From NCBI GenBank assembly GCA_023392795.1, contig JAEWNJ010000115.1, positions 15,395 through 79,394 on the forward strand: a stretch of DNA of 64,000 bases, given 5' to 3'. Made by a program: the position numbers and the translations under genes. The first letter of the stretch is position 1. Every line of letters starts with the position of its first letter. Of this stretch, positions 25,125 through 37,863 are shown one piece after another. The notes beneath the pieces were generated by a model. The model searched no databases. It saw only the letters and a list, made by a program, of their open reading frames with translations, and was not told where the DNA came from. This DNA is from Candidatus Cloacimonadota bacterium. Its GTDB lineage: Bacteria; Cloacimonadota; Cloacimonadia; Cloacimonadales; Cloacimonadaceae.

Positions 25125-26182
25125 CAAGAAACATAATACTCATCGGTATGCTCGTTCTATTGAGCTTCACGCTTGCTTTGAGCGGATGCGCAAAAAGCAA
25201 AGAAACCCTGTATATATTCAATTGGAGCGATTACATCGATCCAGACATCATCAGCGAGTTTGAGGCTGCCAATAACTGCCGCATCAAATACAGCACCTTC
25301 GATTCCAATGAAAACATGCTTACCAAGGTAAAGAGCACCACAGAATCCTTCGATCTAATCTTTCCCAGTGGGGATCACGTAAGCATCCTCCGGGAACTGG
25401 ATATGCTGGAAGAATTGGACAGAAGCAAGCTGCAAAACTACCCGAACCTGGATCCTTCACTCCTGGCCAAAGCAGCGTCATTTGACCAGGGCAATAAATA
25501 CTCAATCCCCTACGCTTGGGGGCTGACGGGATTGCTGTACAACAAAGAGTATGTCCCTCAGGAGATCGTTGCCTCTGGTGGCTGGAATGTGCTGGCAGAT
25601 TCCTTCTTTGATGGCAAAAACAAGATCACCATGCTCGACGACGCTCGTGAAGTGATCGGCGCTGCCCTGATCTACAGCGGCTATTCCTTGAACGATACAT
25701 CCGAAGCCGCCATGAAAGCCGCGCATGAGGTTTTGAAGGTATGGGATCGCAATATCACTCAGTTTGACAGCGATTCTTACAAGAATGAAGTCCCCGATGG
25801 CACTACCTGGCTGGCTCAGGCATACAACGGCGACGCCCTGCAGCAGATGGCAGAAAATGAAAACCTCGGCTTTTTCCTGCCCAAGGAGGGATCTGCCATG
25901 TGGATGGATAACATCGTGATGCTCAAATCCTCAAAGGCCAAAGACCTCGCATACAAGTTCATCGACTTCATGCTGGATGCTGAAATCGCTAAACGCAATG
26001 CCGAGTACACTCAGTACGCCACTCCAAACAAGGCTGCTCTCCAGCTCCTGGGTGAGGAGTTTCAGGCTAATCCTCTGATCAATCCAGATCCTGCTTATCT
26101 CCAGAAATGCACCATGATCGAGTATCTGGGGGAAGCTGTGAAGAGCATCGATCAGATCTACGAAGCTATAAAACTAAACTAA
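25121..26182 (+). CDS. potD: PotD-like polyamine-binding lipoprotein
   Basis: A 353-residue family-1-type solute-binding protein. Lipobox LALSGCAKS (Cys23), then [44 protein letters not shown] and [12 protein letters not shown] match the spermidine/putrescine receptor PotD. It would capture polyamines in the periplasm for an ABC importer. No potABC genes are adjacent; it sits between an MFS gene and aspS, overlapping the former by ATGA. An ornithine/lysine decarboxylase at 43.5 kb gives another polyamine link. Confidence 0.88.
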   Translation: MTRNIILIGMLVLLSFTLALSGCAKSKETLYIFNWSDYIDPDIISEFEAANNCRIKYSTFDSNENMLTKVKSTTESFDLIFPSGDHVSILRELDMLEELDRSKLQNYPNLDPSLLAKAASFDQGNKYSIPYAWGLTGLLYNKEYVPQEIVASGGWNVLADSFFDGKNKITMLDDAREVIGAALIYSGYSLNDTSEAAMKAAHEVLKVWDRNITQFDSDSYKNEVPDGTTWLAQAYNGDALQQMAENENLGFFLPKEGSAMWMDNIVMLKSSKAKDLAYKFIDFMLDAEIAKRNAEYTQYATPNKAALQLLGEEFQANPLINPDPAYLQKCTMIEYLGEAVKSIDQIYEAIKLN

Positions 26183-26192
26183 AGGATATTTC

Positions 26193-27971
26193 ATGGACAA
26201 TCTCGGCTCACTTACCCGCAGCCATTACAGCACTGAGCTTAGCGTAAAGAACATTGATCAAAAGGTAACCCTGATGGGTTGGGTGCACCGTCGCAGAGAT
26301 CTCGGCGGTCTCATCTTCATCGACCTCAGAGACGTAAAAGGGATCATCCAGATCGTTATTCACCCCGAAGACAAGGATATATTCAGCAAAGCAGAGAAGG
26401 TGCGCAATGAATACGTGCTAGCCGTCACCGGCACTCTGGCGATGCGTTCTGAAGGCAATGTAAACGCACAAATGCGCACGGGTGAAATCGAGGTGATTGG
26501 GGAAGAAATACACATATTGAACGATACCCTCCCCCTACCCATCCAGATCGATGGCAGTGCCATGGCTGATGAGGATCTACGGCTTACCTACAGATACCTG
26601 GACCTGCGTCGCCCAAAACTGCAGCAGATCTTGATCACCCGTGCCAAAGTGACCAGTCTGATGCGCCGCTTTCTGGACGCGGAAGGCTTTTACGAGATTG
26701 AAACTCCGATGTTGATGAAAAGCACTCCTGAGGGCGCCAGAGACTATCTGGTGCCCAGCAGGGTGCATCCGGGCAAGTTCTATGCCCTTCCCCAATCCCC
26801 CCAGATTTTTAAGCAACTGCTGATGATCTCCGGCTTTGACCGTTATTATCAGATTGCCCGCTGTTTCAGAGATGAAGATTTGCGTGCTGACAGGCAGCCG
26901 GAATTTACCCAATTGGATATAGAACTTTCCTTTACCAATCAGGAACAGATCTTCGATCTCCTGGAAAGGCTAATGGCAGCCATCTTCAAAGAGATCCTGG
27001 GTCAAGACTTAGCCACGCCTTTCCCTCGTTTGAGCTATGATGAAGCCATGAATCGTTTCGGCTGCGATAAGCCAGACTTGCGTTTTGGGCTGGAGCTTGT
27101 AGACCTTTCTGATATCCTTTCTGCCAGTGAGTTTCAGGTCTTCAAGAGTTGTCTGGAGACAGGCGGCAGGATCAAAGCTATCGCCATTCCAGGGGGAGCA
27201 AGCTATTCCCGCAAGCAGCAGGATGAGATGGTGAACCTTGCCAAACACTTGGGCGGCAAGGGAGTAGCCTTTGCGAAAGTGGCAGAAGCAAATCTTGAAT
27301 CCGGGATTGCCAAGTTCCTCAGCCCTGTCGAAGCCGGAGCTATGATCGAAGCTTGTAAGGCCAAGCCTGGTGATCTTCTGGCCATAGTGGCCGATGAATG
27401 GGATATCTGTTGCAAGGTGCTCGCGGGATTGCGTAATCAATTGGGAACTGAACTGAAGCTATACGATCCTGCGTCCTTTGCTTTCTGCTGGATCACCGAT
27501 TTCCCGCTTTTCAACTGGGACAAGGACAACCAGCGCTGGGAACCCGCGCATCACATGTTCACTTTACCCAAGGAAGAACACGTGCCATACTTTGACGATC
27601 CCGCAAAGATCGGTGATATCCAGGGTCAGCTTTACGACATGGTCTGCAACGGTATGGAGCTTTCCAGCGGTAGCATCCGTTGTCACCGTTACGACATCCA
27701 GAGGAAGATTTTCGATGTGTTGGGATTTGAAGAAACCGAGCTGAAACGCCGTTTCGGCTTTTTCCTCGATGCCTTGAAATACGGTACTCCTCCTCACGGC
27801 GGCATCGCACCTGGTTTGGACCGTCTGATCATGATCCTCACACAAGCCGAATCCATTCGCGACGTGATCGCTTTCCCCAAGACTCTGAGAGCCACAGACC
27901 TGATGAATCAGGCACCGGGCGAGGTGGACGATATCCAGTGGAAAGAACTGCATCTGAAGTTCGACGAATAA
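26193..27971 (+). CDS. aspS: aspartyl-tRNA synthetase
   Basis: A 592-residue bacterial-type class IIb enzyme. An N-terminal OB-fold ([21 protein letters not shown]), motif 2 ([21 protein letters not shown]), an inserted GAD domain (about 290-420) and motif 3 ([14 protein letters not shown]) are all intact. It attaches Asp to tRNA-Asp. AAAGGAT precedes the ATG. The last 34 bases overlap the start of the purN::mtaB gene in another frame, implying translational coupling. Confidence 0.96.
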   Translation: MDNLGSLTRSHYSTELSVKNIDQKVTLMGWVHRRRDLGGLIFIDLRDVKGIIQIVIHPEDKDIFSKAEKVRNEYVLAVTGTLAMRSEGNVNAQMRTGEIEVIGEEIHILNDTLPLPIQIDGSAMADEDLRLTYRYLDLRRPKLQQILITRAKVTSLMRRFLDAEGFYEIETPMLMKSTPEGARDYLVPSRVHPGKFYALPQSPQIFKQLLMISGFDRYYQIARCFRDEDLRADRQPEFTQLDIELSFTNQEQIFDLLERLMAAIFKEILGQDLATPFPRLSYDEAMNRFGCDKPDLRFGLELVDLSDILSASEFQVFKSCLETGGRIKAIAIPGGASYSRKQQDEMVNLAKHLGGKGVAFAKVAEANLESGIAKFLSPVEAGAMIEACKAKPGDLLAIVADEWDICCKVLAGLRNQLGTELKLYDPASFAFCWITDFPLFNWDKDNQRWEPAHHMFTLPKEEHVPYFDDPAKIGDIQGQLYDMVCNGMELSSGSIRCHRYDIQRKIFDVLGFEETELKRRFGFFLDALKYGTPPHGGIAPGLDRLIMILTQAESIRDVIAFPKTLRATDLMNQAPGEVDDIQWKELHLKFDE

Positions 27972-29791
27972 TTACTCTTAGCAGTGGTCATTCCCGGGGG
28001 TCAAATCTCCTGGCAATACATCGCTATATCCAGGAAAATGCGCTGCCGATAGTGCTGCACTCTGCCGTGTTTACCTCTTCTAAAGCTCCTGCTGTGGCTG
28101 AATGCTTACAGCGGGGGATCCCTACCAGAGTGATATCGGCAAGGGATATGCGCTGCTTTGAGACTGAATTGCTTAGCCTGATAAAGAATCAAGAGATTTC
28201 TCTGATCGCTCTGTGCGGCTTCATGAAGCTGCTCTCAGCCGATTTCATTGCAGCCTGCGGCATCCCAATCTTGAACATCCATCCCGCCCTCCTGCCTAAA
28301 TATGGCGGTGTCGGGATGTATGGATCAAGGGTGCACGAAGCCGTGTTTACTGCGGGTGAGCAACGTTCCGGTGCCACGGTCCATTTGGCGGATCCAGTCT
28401 ATGATCACGGTAGGATCCTGGCGCAGAAGAGCGTTGATATCACAGAGTGTAAGACCCATGAAGAGATAGGGGCAACCGTGTTACAGGTGGAGCATTTCCT
28501 CTATCCCCGCACGATTGCGGCCCTTTTGGACAAGCATCCCCTCCGGGTAGCGATCAACACTTTGGGTTGTAAGACCAATTTCTATGAATCGGCTGCGATC
28601 TTCGAGAGCTTTCATCAGGCTACCCTGGTGGACTTTGGTTGTCCAGCAGATGTCTATGTGATAAACACTTGCTCAGTGACCAATCGTTCAGATTACAAGA
28701 GCCGCAATCTGATCCGTAAGGCGCTGGCTGCCAAGGATCAGAATCCTCTTACCAAGGTCATTGTAACGGGTTGTTTTGCGCAAAGATCCCGTGACGAAAT
28801 CATGGCCTTGGGCGATGTGGACTACGTAGTGGATAACCAAAGTAAGCTCGACATAGCCAATCTCTTGAGCGGGACGGAATTGCCCTGGCAGGATATCATG
28901 TTGGCAGAGGATTTTGTCTACCGTCCAGTCACCAATATGCTCAGTCATACTCGCGCTTTTCAGAAGATACAGGATGGCTGCGATTTTTACTGCGCATACT
29001 GCGCCGTTCCCTATGGCCGTGGTCACAGCCGTAGCGCGCGTTTTACCGAGGTCGTGGAACAGGCTCGCTTGTTCACAGAGGCTGGATTCAAAGAGATTGT
29101 CCTGGGGGGAGTAAATCTGGGGCTTTATCGCGATGGGACAAAGGATCTTGCCGACGTTGTGAAAGCTCTCAGCGAGATTGAAGCTCTAAAGATGATCCGG
29201 ATATCATCTATCGAGCCTCAATTGCTCAATGGTGATCTGCTGGGAAGGCTACGGGGAATAACCAAGCTCTGCCCGCATTTCCACATCCCTCTGCAGAGTG
29301 GATCGGATAGCATTCTACAACGCATGGGGCGACGTTATGATACAGCTCTGATCAGGGGGTTGGTCTCGGATATTCTTAGTTCATTTCCCCATGCCGCCAT
29401 CGGTTTTGACGTGATCACCGGATTCCCTGGTGAAAGTGAAGAGCTTTTCGAGGAAACCAGGGCATTCCTACTCAGTTTACCTATCGCCTATCTCCATGTA
29501 TTCGCCTATTCACGCCGCAGGGGAACTCCGGCGGACACGATGCCAGGCCAAGTGGCAAACATGGAAAAGAATCGGCGTAGTAAGATCCTCGGTACGCTCA
29601 GCGAAGCCAAGAAAACTCAATATAGGGATTTGTTGCTGGCTAACGACGTGGAACTAAGCGGAATAGTGGAAACCAATAACGAAATGCTTAGCGATCACTA
29701 CCTGAGAGTGAAGCTGCCGTTCGTAGCTGCCCAAGGGGATTACCAGGTCCATAAAGCTTCAGAACTGGAGTTCATTCTCCAGGGCAATTAG
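27938..29791 (+). CDS. PurN::MtaB fusion: GAR formyltransferase joined to tRNA t6A methylthiotransferase
   Basis: One uninterrupted 617-codon frame encodes two enzymes. Residues ~10-197 are PurN, which formylates glycinamide ribonucleotide in purine synthesis: [12 protein letters not shown] phosphate loop, [14 protein letters not shown] (N113, H115) and DPVYDHG (D156) keep the catalytic triad. Residues ~203-617 are MtaB, which methylthiolates t6A37 of tRNA. It has three N-terminal cluster cysteines (C211, C245, C279), the radical-SAM CxxxCxxC at C348/C352/C355, [19 protein letters not shown], and a short TRAM-like end. The linker is only about five residues (LDKHP). The start is GTG inside the aspS end with GAGGTGG upstream; no other start fits. 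No stop or shift lies at the join. The fusion is unusual. Confidence 0.88.
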   Translation: MERTASEVRRIITLSSGHSRGSNLLAIHRYIQENALPIVLHSAVFTSSKAPAVAECLQRGIPTRVISARDMRCFETELLSLIKNQEISLIALCGFMKLLSADFIAACGIPILNIHPALLPKYGGVGMYGSRVHEAVFTAGEQRSGATVHLADPVYDHGRILAQKSVDITECKTHEEIGATVLQVEHFLYPRTIAALLDKHPLRVAINTLGCKTNFYESAAIFESFHQATLVDFGCPADVYVINTCSVTNRSDYKSRNLIRKALAAKDQNPLTKVIVTGCFAQRSRDEIMALGDVDYVVDNQSKLDIANLLSGTELPWQDIMLAEDFVYRPVTNMLSHTRAFQKIQDGCDFYCAYCAVPYGRGHSRSARFTEVVEQARLFTEAGFKEIVLGGVNLGLYRDGTKDLADVVKALSEIEALKMIRISSIEPQLLNGDLLGRLRGITKLCPHFHIPLQSGSDSILQRMGRRYDTALIRGLVSDILSSFPHAAIGFDVITGFPGESEELFEETRAFLLSLPIAYLHVFAYSRRRGTPADTMPGQVANMEKNRRSKILGTLSEAKKTQYRDLLLANDVELSGIVETNNEMLSDHYLRVKLPFVAAQGDYQVHKASELEFILQGN

Positions 29792-30933
29792 TTCGTTAAG
29801 GATCCTGTTCTTCCAAGGCGGATTCCAAAATCTCCGTCTGCAGAGTGCATGGGCAATCCAATGCAGCGGATTCTAAGCAGGCAGCCATAGTTGTCACTTT
29901 GCCATCCGGCACCCTTAACAGATCTATGGGTTCCTGTGTTTGCGCCATGTGGGTTTGTGTAGCTGCCGTAACTTCCTGTGCTGTAAATATCCCAACACCA
30001 TTCATACACATTCCCCGTCATATCAAACAAACCCAGTTCATTGGGCGCTTTGTTCCCAACTGGGTGAACCCCATGATCAGAGTGCCCGGGGGGCATAAGG
30101 TATGAATTTTGATCATACCAGGCAACATCATCCAGGATGTTACTCCCGCTGTATGTATATCCAAGGGATGAAGCCCCACCCCTGCCGGCATACAGCCACT
30201 CCAATTCGCTAAGTAGCCTGTAGCCATTAACATCCCAGTTACATTGGATGAGCGTATGATTGCTGTTCTGTAAATTCCAACCTACTGGCCAATCATCCAC
30301 ATCTGTTCCGTAAGCCTCGTAAGAATAGCAAGGTGTGAATCCCTCCAGCGCACTTCTGCGGTTGCAATACTCTATTGCCTTGTACCAGTCCACATTATAC
30401 ACGGGAAAATCTGGTCCCGTATTGTAGCCATGCGAGGGATTCTCACGCATGACATATTCGTAACTGCCTTGAGTAACCTCATACTTGCTAACATAGTAGT
30501 CTGACAGTGTATAGTAGTTGCCATCGACAAAAATTTCCCCAGCTGGGATATATACAAAATTGCTGTCGACATTATAAGTACCTGTTGCAATTACTCGAAA
30601 CAAGTATGAAGTACCATCAAGTATGTAATTTTCCAATCCTGCGTCCCATTCGATATGCTTGTTCTCTCCCGGCATGACTCCATTACCGATATCACCATAC
30701 AAAAGGCTACGTGTAGGGATCAGATTGAAATCGATGCCCCCATTGCTGGATAATGCGAGACTTACGGTGCAACTATCCATGAAGTTCAGATCATAATAGA
30801 TATCAATAATCTTGCTACCATCAGTGCGCTGAGAGGCCTCAACGTTGAATACGACAGGAGCCTGTGCGTTCAACATGGCACCGAAAATCCAGAATAGTAT
30901 GGGGAGCATGCTGTACATTATGTGTCTCTTCAT
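29788..30933 (-). CDS. secreted SUMF1/FGE-like domain protein
   Basis: A 381-residue exported protein: signal peptide ending MLNAQAP, an N-terminal beta-sandwich (about 25-115, VEASQRTDGSKIIDIYYDL), then an FGE-sulfatase (SUMF1) domain from about 125 with FVYIPAGEIF, YYVSKYEVTQGSYEYVM, YRLLSELEWLYAGRGG, LGLFDMTGNVYEWCWD and the end DFGIRLGRTG. This fold includes formylglycine-generating enzyme, but many secreted members lack its active-site Cys pair and act as binding modules. The catalytic pair is not evident here. It overlaps the preceding FN3-like gene by ATGA and its stop overlaps that of the convergent purN::mtaB gene. Confidence 0.87.
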   Translation of the reverse strand: MKRHIMYSMLPILFWIFGAMLNAQAPVVFNVEASQRTDGSKIIDIYYDLNFMDSCTVSLALSSNGGIDFNLIPTRSLLYGDIGNGVMPGENKHIEWDAGLENYILDGTSYLFRVIATGTYNVDSNFVYIPAGEIFVDGNYYTLSDYYVSKYEVTQGSYEYVMRENPSHGYNTGPDFPVYNVDWYKAIEYCNRRSALEGFTPCYSYEAYGTDVDDWPVGWNLQNSNHTLIQCNWDVNGYRLLSELEWLYAGRGGASSLGYTYSGSNILDDVAWYDQNSYLMPPGHSDHGVHPVGNKAPNELGLFDMTGNVYEWCWDIYSTGSYGSYTNPHGANTGTHRSVKGAGWQSDNYGCLLRIRCIGLPMHSADGDFGIRLGRTGSLTN

Positions 30934-31679
30934 CGCTGTAACCTCAAAGCCTTATCCTGTCGGGTCATTTCCTGAGGCTCCATGAGAATCGGATCGCAAA
31001 GGGGAGAGGGTACATCCGGGACGTAGGCATACACTTTGTAAAAGAGTCTGTCCCAATGTTCCAAGGCTTTAATGTGAACACATGAGCAACCTTCCGTAAC
31101 GTTCTCCAAAAGGTAGAAACTACTATCGTCGGTGGGAGACATCTCGCTGTAGTATACCTTATACCCCTGCACCTGTATGTCCTGTCCAAAGCTTCCCTGG
31201 TTTACTGGTGTCCAGGAGATTTGCATATCGGTGGGATTAATAGCATGGAGTACCATATCCTGTGGGGGAAGCGGAATCAAGGGACCTATGATGAAGCTTT
31301 CAGAGCTGGTGCACGCACCAACATTGCCAAAGCTGTCGTGGGTCACAACCTTGATCATTGCATTTTCTATCGTCTCATTAGGACTCGTCCATACATAGCT
31401 GTTACCTTCACCATATCCTAAGACTATTGGGGAATAAACATCACCTCCGTCAACAGATAGATAAATATCTGTGCTATTTTCTGCCAGATTCTGTTCAGTG
31501 ACATTCCATACGATTTCCAAGGGGAAACCCTGCTGTATAAAACCTTGATCAAGGGGATACAATATCTGAACTACAGGGTCTTTGGTATCGCCTATGAACA
31601 CATTTGAGTGGGCAAACCCGGTCAAAGCAGACAAGCCAGTCAGTGCCAGCAAAAATGTAACTGTTAACGTACCTTTCAT
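30930..31679 (-). CDS. secreted beta-sandwich/FN3-like protein
   Basis: A 249-residue protein: signal peptide (ALTGLSALTGFAHS), then an Ig-like domain with VQILYPLDQGFIQQGFPLEIVWNV and SVDGGDVYSPIV, and a fibronectin type III-like domain (PPQDMVLHAINPTDMQISW..GYKVYYSE). It has no enzyme motif and probably serves adhesion or protein contact outside the cell together with the coupled SUMF1-like protein. AGAGGA precedes the ATG. Confidence 0.75.
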   Translation of the reverse strand: MKGTLTVTFLLALTGLSALTGFAHSNVFIGDTKDPVVQILYPLDQGFIQQGFPLEIVWNVTEQNLAENSTDIYLSVDGGDVYSPIVLGYGEGNSYVWTSPNETIENAMIKVVTHDSFGNVGACTSSESFIIGPLIPLPPQDMVLHAINPTDMQISWTPVNQGSFGQDIQVQGYKVYYSEMSPTDDSSFYLLENVTEGCSCVHIKALEHWDRLFYKVYAYVPDVPSPLCDPILMEPQEMTRQDKALRLQR

Positions 31680-32062
31680 GCATATCCTCTTCTACTATTT
31701 CCTATATACCACCAGTCAAACATATCAGTATTATCTGTCAAGAACTAATTTTGATGGCTTCTCCTGCCAGGATTCACACAAAAGTGAGCAGGACTGGTCT
31801 TTGACCCCTTCATACCATGTTTGAAGATTCAATCCTGGTCCCATCAGCAAGGATACTGCATGTGAGTGGTGAGTGTTCCGGCAAACGATGTAGATCTAAT
31901 CGGGATTGCAGAGACTCACTGATACTTTATGCACTCTTCTGGCTCACTCGCAACCATCAAGCCTCTTGGACTCCTCCCACGTGGGAGGGAAGAGGAATGC
32001 GGGAGAGTGGAAAGTGGCCAGAAAGCCAGCAGATAGTACTGCTTTTGGGAAAACAAATTGCC
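31680..32062. other. 383-bp intergenic region with interspersed repeat
   Basis: It holds the upstream region of the FN3-like gene (a TTGACA on the minus strand at 31741-31736 lacks a clear -10 box) and one copy of the repeat listed at 31931. No gene is supported. Confidence 0.5.
31931..32035 (+). repeat. interspersed ~105-bp repeat, copy 1
   Basis: The stretch with TTCTGGCTCACTCGCAAC, ATCAAGCCTCTTGGACTCCT, a CCACGTGG-centred palindrome, GGAGAGTGGAAAGTGGCC and CCAGCAGA recurs as the reverse complement at 54875-54979. Differences are scattered, so it is an old dispersed element. Confidence 0.75.
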
Positions 32063-32782
32063 TCACAAAGCGTTTTGAATGTGCTCTTTTAGAATTCTCT
32101 GGCTGTGTTCATCCAGCCGGTTATCCACCTGAAAACTTGCCACAAAGAGCCCATCCTTCATCACTTCGATGCGGTCGGAAAGCTTGATGGCTTCGTCGAT
32201 ATCGTGGGTAACCAGGATGATGGCCAGCGACAGATTGTGAACCACTTCACCCAGCCAGTCCTGTAACCCGCTGCGAGTGATGGCATCGAGGTTTGCCAGG
32301 GGTTCATCCAACAGCAGCACTTTACTGCCGGTCATGTAGGTGCGTGCCAGAGCAGCCCTTTGGCGCAAGCCACCGGAGAGTTGCCAGGGAAGATGATCGG
32401 CATAGCTTTCTAGACCGAAAACCGGCAGCAATCTGGCTGCTTTCTCTCTTTCGATGTGGATGTTCTTGCCTTGCACTCTGACGGGAAGCAGAATGTTATC
32501 GATCGTCTTCAGCCAGGGGAAGAGGAGATCATCCTGGGGCATGTATCCCAGGATGCCCGCCTTGCCGGTTACCATTTGAGAATCGTAAAAGATGTCACCG
32601 CTGTCGGGAAGACTAATTCCCGACAGCAGTTCCAATAACGTGGATTTTCCACAGCCGCTGGCACCCACAATACTGATGAATTCATTTTCTTCCAGCTTCA
32701 GATTGATGCCATGCAGCACTTTGCTGAGTTCACCTTTGAAGAGGAATGATTTGTGGATGTCTCTGGCTTCGAGGATGGCCAT
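32063..32782 (-). CDS. ABC transporter ATP-binding protein (SsuB/ThiZ-like)
   Basis: A 239-residue ATPase of the nitrate/sulfonate/taurine/pyrimidine-precursor import group. Walker A GASGCGKST (40-48), GYMPQDDLLFPWLKTIDNILLP around the Q-loop, signature LSGGLRQR, Walker B VLLLDEP and the switch His in LVTHDIDEA are complete. ATG 32782 overlaps the stop of the binding-protein gene; a longer frame to 32878 is not needed. The importer's membrane subunit is not in this operon. Confidence 0.92.
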   Translation of the reverse strand: MAILEARDIHKSFLFKGELSKVLHGINLKLEENEFISIVGASGCGKSTLLELLSGISLPDSGDIFYDSQMVTGKAGILGYMPQDDLLFPWLKTIDNILLPVRVQGKNIHIEREKAARLLPVFGLESYADHLPWQLSGGLRQRAALARTYMTGSKVLLLDEPLANLDAITRSGLQDWLGEVVHNLSLAIILVTHDIDEAIKLSDRIEVMKDGLFVASFQVDNRLDEHSQRILKEHIQNAL

Positions 32783-33750
32783 TAGTTTCCCAGATACTTG
32801 TTTGTATAGGCGTTTTCTATGGAGATGGGATTGTTGATCAGCTTTTCCTGGTCCATCCAATTGGCGAAGTTGGACCAAACATCGCGATCCTGAAAACCCC
32901 AGTATGCAGCATCATTTTGGTACTCTTTAGCCAAATAGTTCATGCTCAGTTTCACTTGTTCATAATCCAGTTCGGGTACGTTTTTGATCAGGATATCAGC
33001 CGCTTTGGCAGGCTCAGCGATGCAATACTCGTAGCCCTTTTTCACTGCGGTCATAAACTTTTTGGTAAGCTCCTCATTATCGGCCAGGAACTTCTCGCTG
33101 CTGATGATCACCGGCGTGTAGTAGTCAAAGATGGGGTTCAGGTCGCGCAGGGGGATGTAGTCAATCTCTACGCCACGATGATCTGTAGCCACTCCATCCC
33201 AGCCGTAATAAATCCATTCGAAATCGGCATCTTTCCCGATGGTGGAGAAGAAATCATAGACTCCGGAGATCACCTGAACTTTATTGAAGTCAGCGCCATT
33301 ACGCTCCATCACGTTCTTCAAGATGGCGATCTCGGAAGGGCTGTCCCAACTGCCATAACGTTTCCCCTCAAAATCTTTGGGGCTCTTGATGTTTGCCGAT
33401 TTTAGGGACGCAAATCCTGAGGTATTGTGTTGAATCACCGCTGCGATAGAAATCAGCGGGATACCTTCACTGCGGGCGCGGATCACGTTTTCCTGATAAC
33501 TGACGCCAAAGTGACTTTTCCCGGTGGCGACGATCTGATCGGTGATATTCTGACCAGGTTGTTGGATCTGGACATCCAGGCCTTGCTCGGTGAAATGGCC
33601 AAGTTCTTTAGCCACGTACAGGCCGGTATGATTGGTATTTGGGGTCCAATCCAGAGTGATGCTAACTTTCTGCAGTTCCTGCTGATTCTTCTTGCACGAG
33701 GGTAAAAGTACCAGAAGCAGGATGGCGATTAAGAACAGAGTTTTCTTCAT
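32782..33750 (-). CDS. NMT1/THI5-like substrate-binding lipoprotein (ThiY-like)
   Basis: A 322-residue lipoprotein (LLPSCKKN, Cys19). LDWTPNTNHTGLYVAKELGHF and GSWDSPSEIAILKNVM match the NMT1/THI5-like family, which includes ThiY, the receptor for formylaminopyrimidine in thiamine salvage. A pyrimidine thiamine precursor is the likely ligand, though taurine- or nitrate-type ligands occur in the wider family. GGAGAC lies before ATG 33750. It precedes the ABC ATPase with a 1-base stop/start overlap. No TPP riboswitch is present: only 31 bases separate it from xer. Confidence 0.83.
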   Translation of the reverse strand: MKKTLFLIAILLLVLLPSCKKNQQELQKVSITLDWTPNTNHTGLYVAKELGHFTEQGLDVQIQQPGQNITDQIVATGKSHFGVSYQENVIRARSEGIPLISIAAVIQHNTSGFASLKSANIKSPKDFEGKRYGSWDSPSEIAILKNVMERNGADFNKVQVISGVYDFFSTIGKDADFEWIYYGWDGVATDHRGVEIDYIPLRDLNPIFDYYTPVIISSEKFLADNEELTKKFMTAVKKGYEYCIAEPAKAADILIKNVPELDYEQVKLSMNYLAKEYQNDAAYWGFQDRDVWSNFANWMDQEKLINNPISIENAYTNKYLGN

Positions 33751-33781
33751 TTTTGTCTCCATTTGTTATTTATTGATTTAC

Positions 33782-37859
<4,078 letters not shown>

Positions 37860-37863
<4 letters not shown>

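Noticed and set aside
28537..28560. Frameshift or missing stop between purN and mtaB
   Set aside because: The reading frame is continuous and both domains keep family text right up to the join, so no error is visible; still worth read-level confirmation.
33751..33781. TPP riboswitch upstream of the ThiY-like gene
   Set aside because: Only 31 bases separate the gene from xer, too short for a THI element, and no CUGAGA or ACCUG blocks are present.
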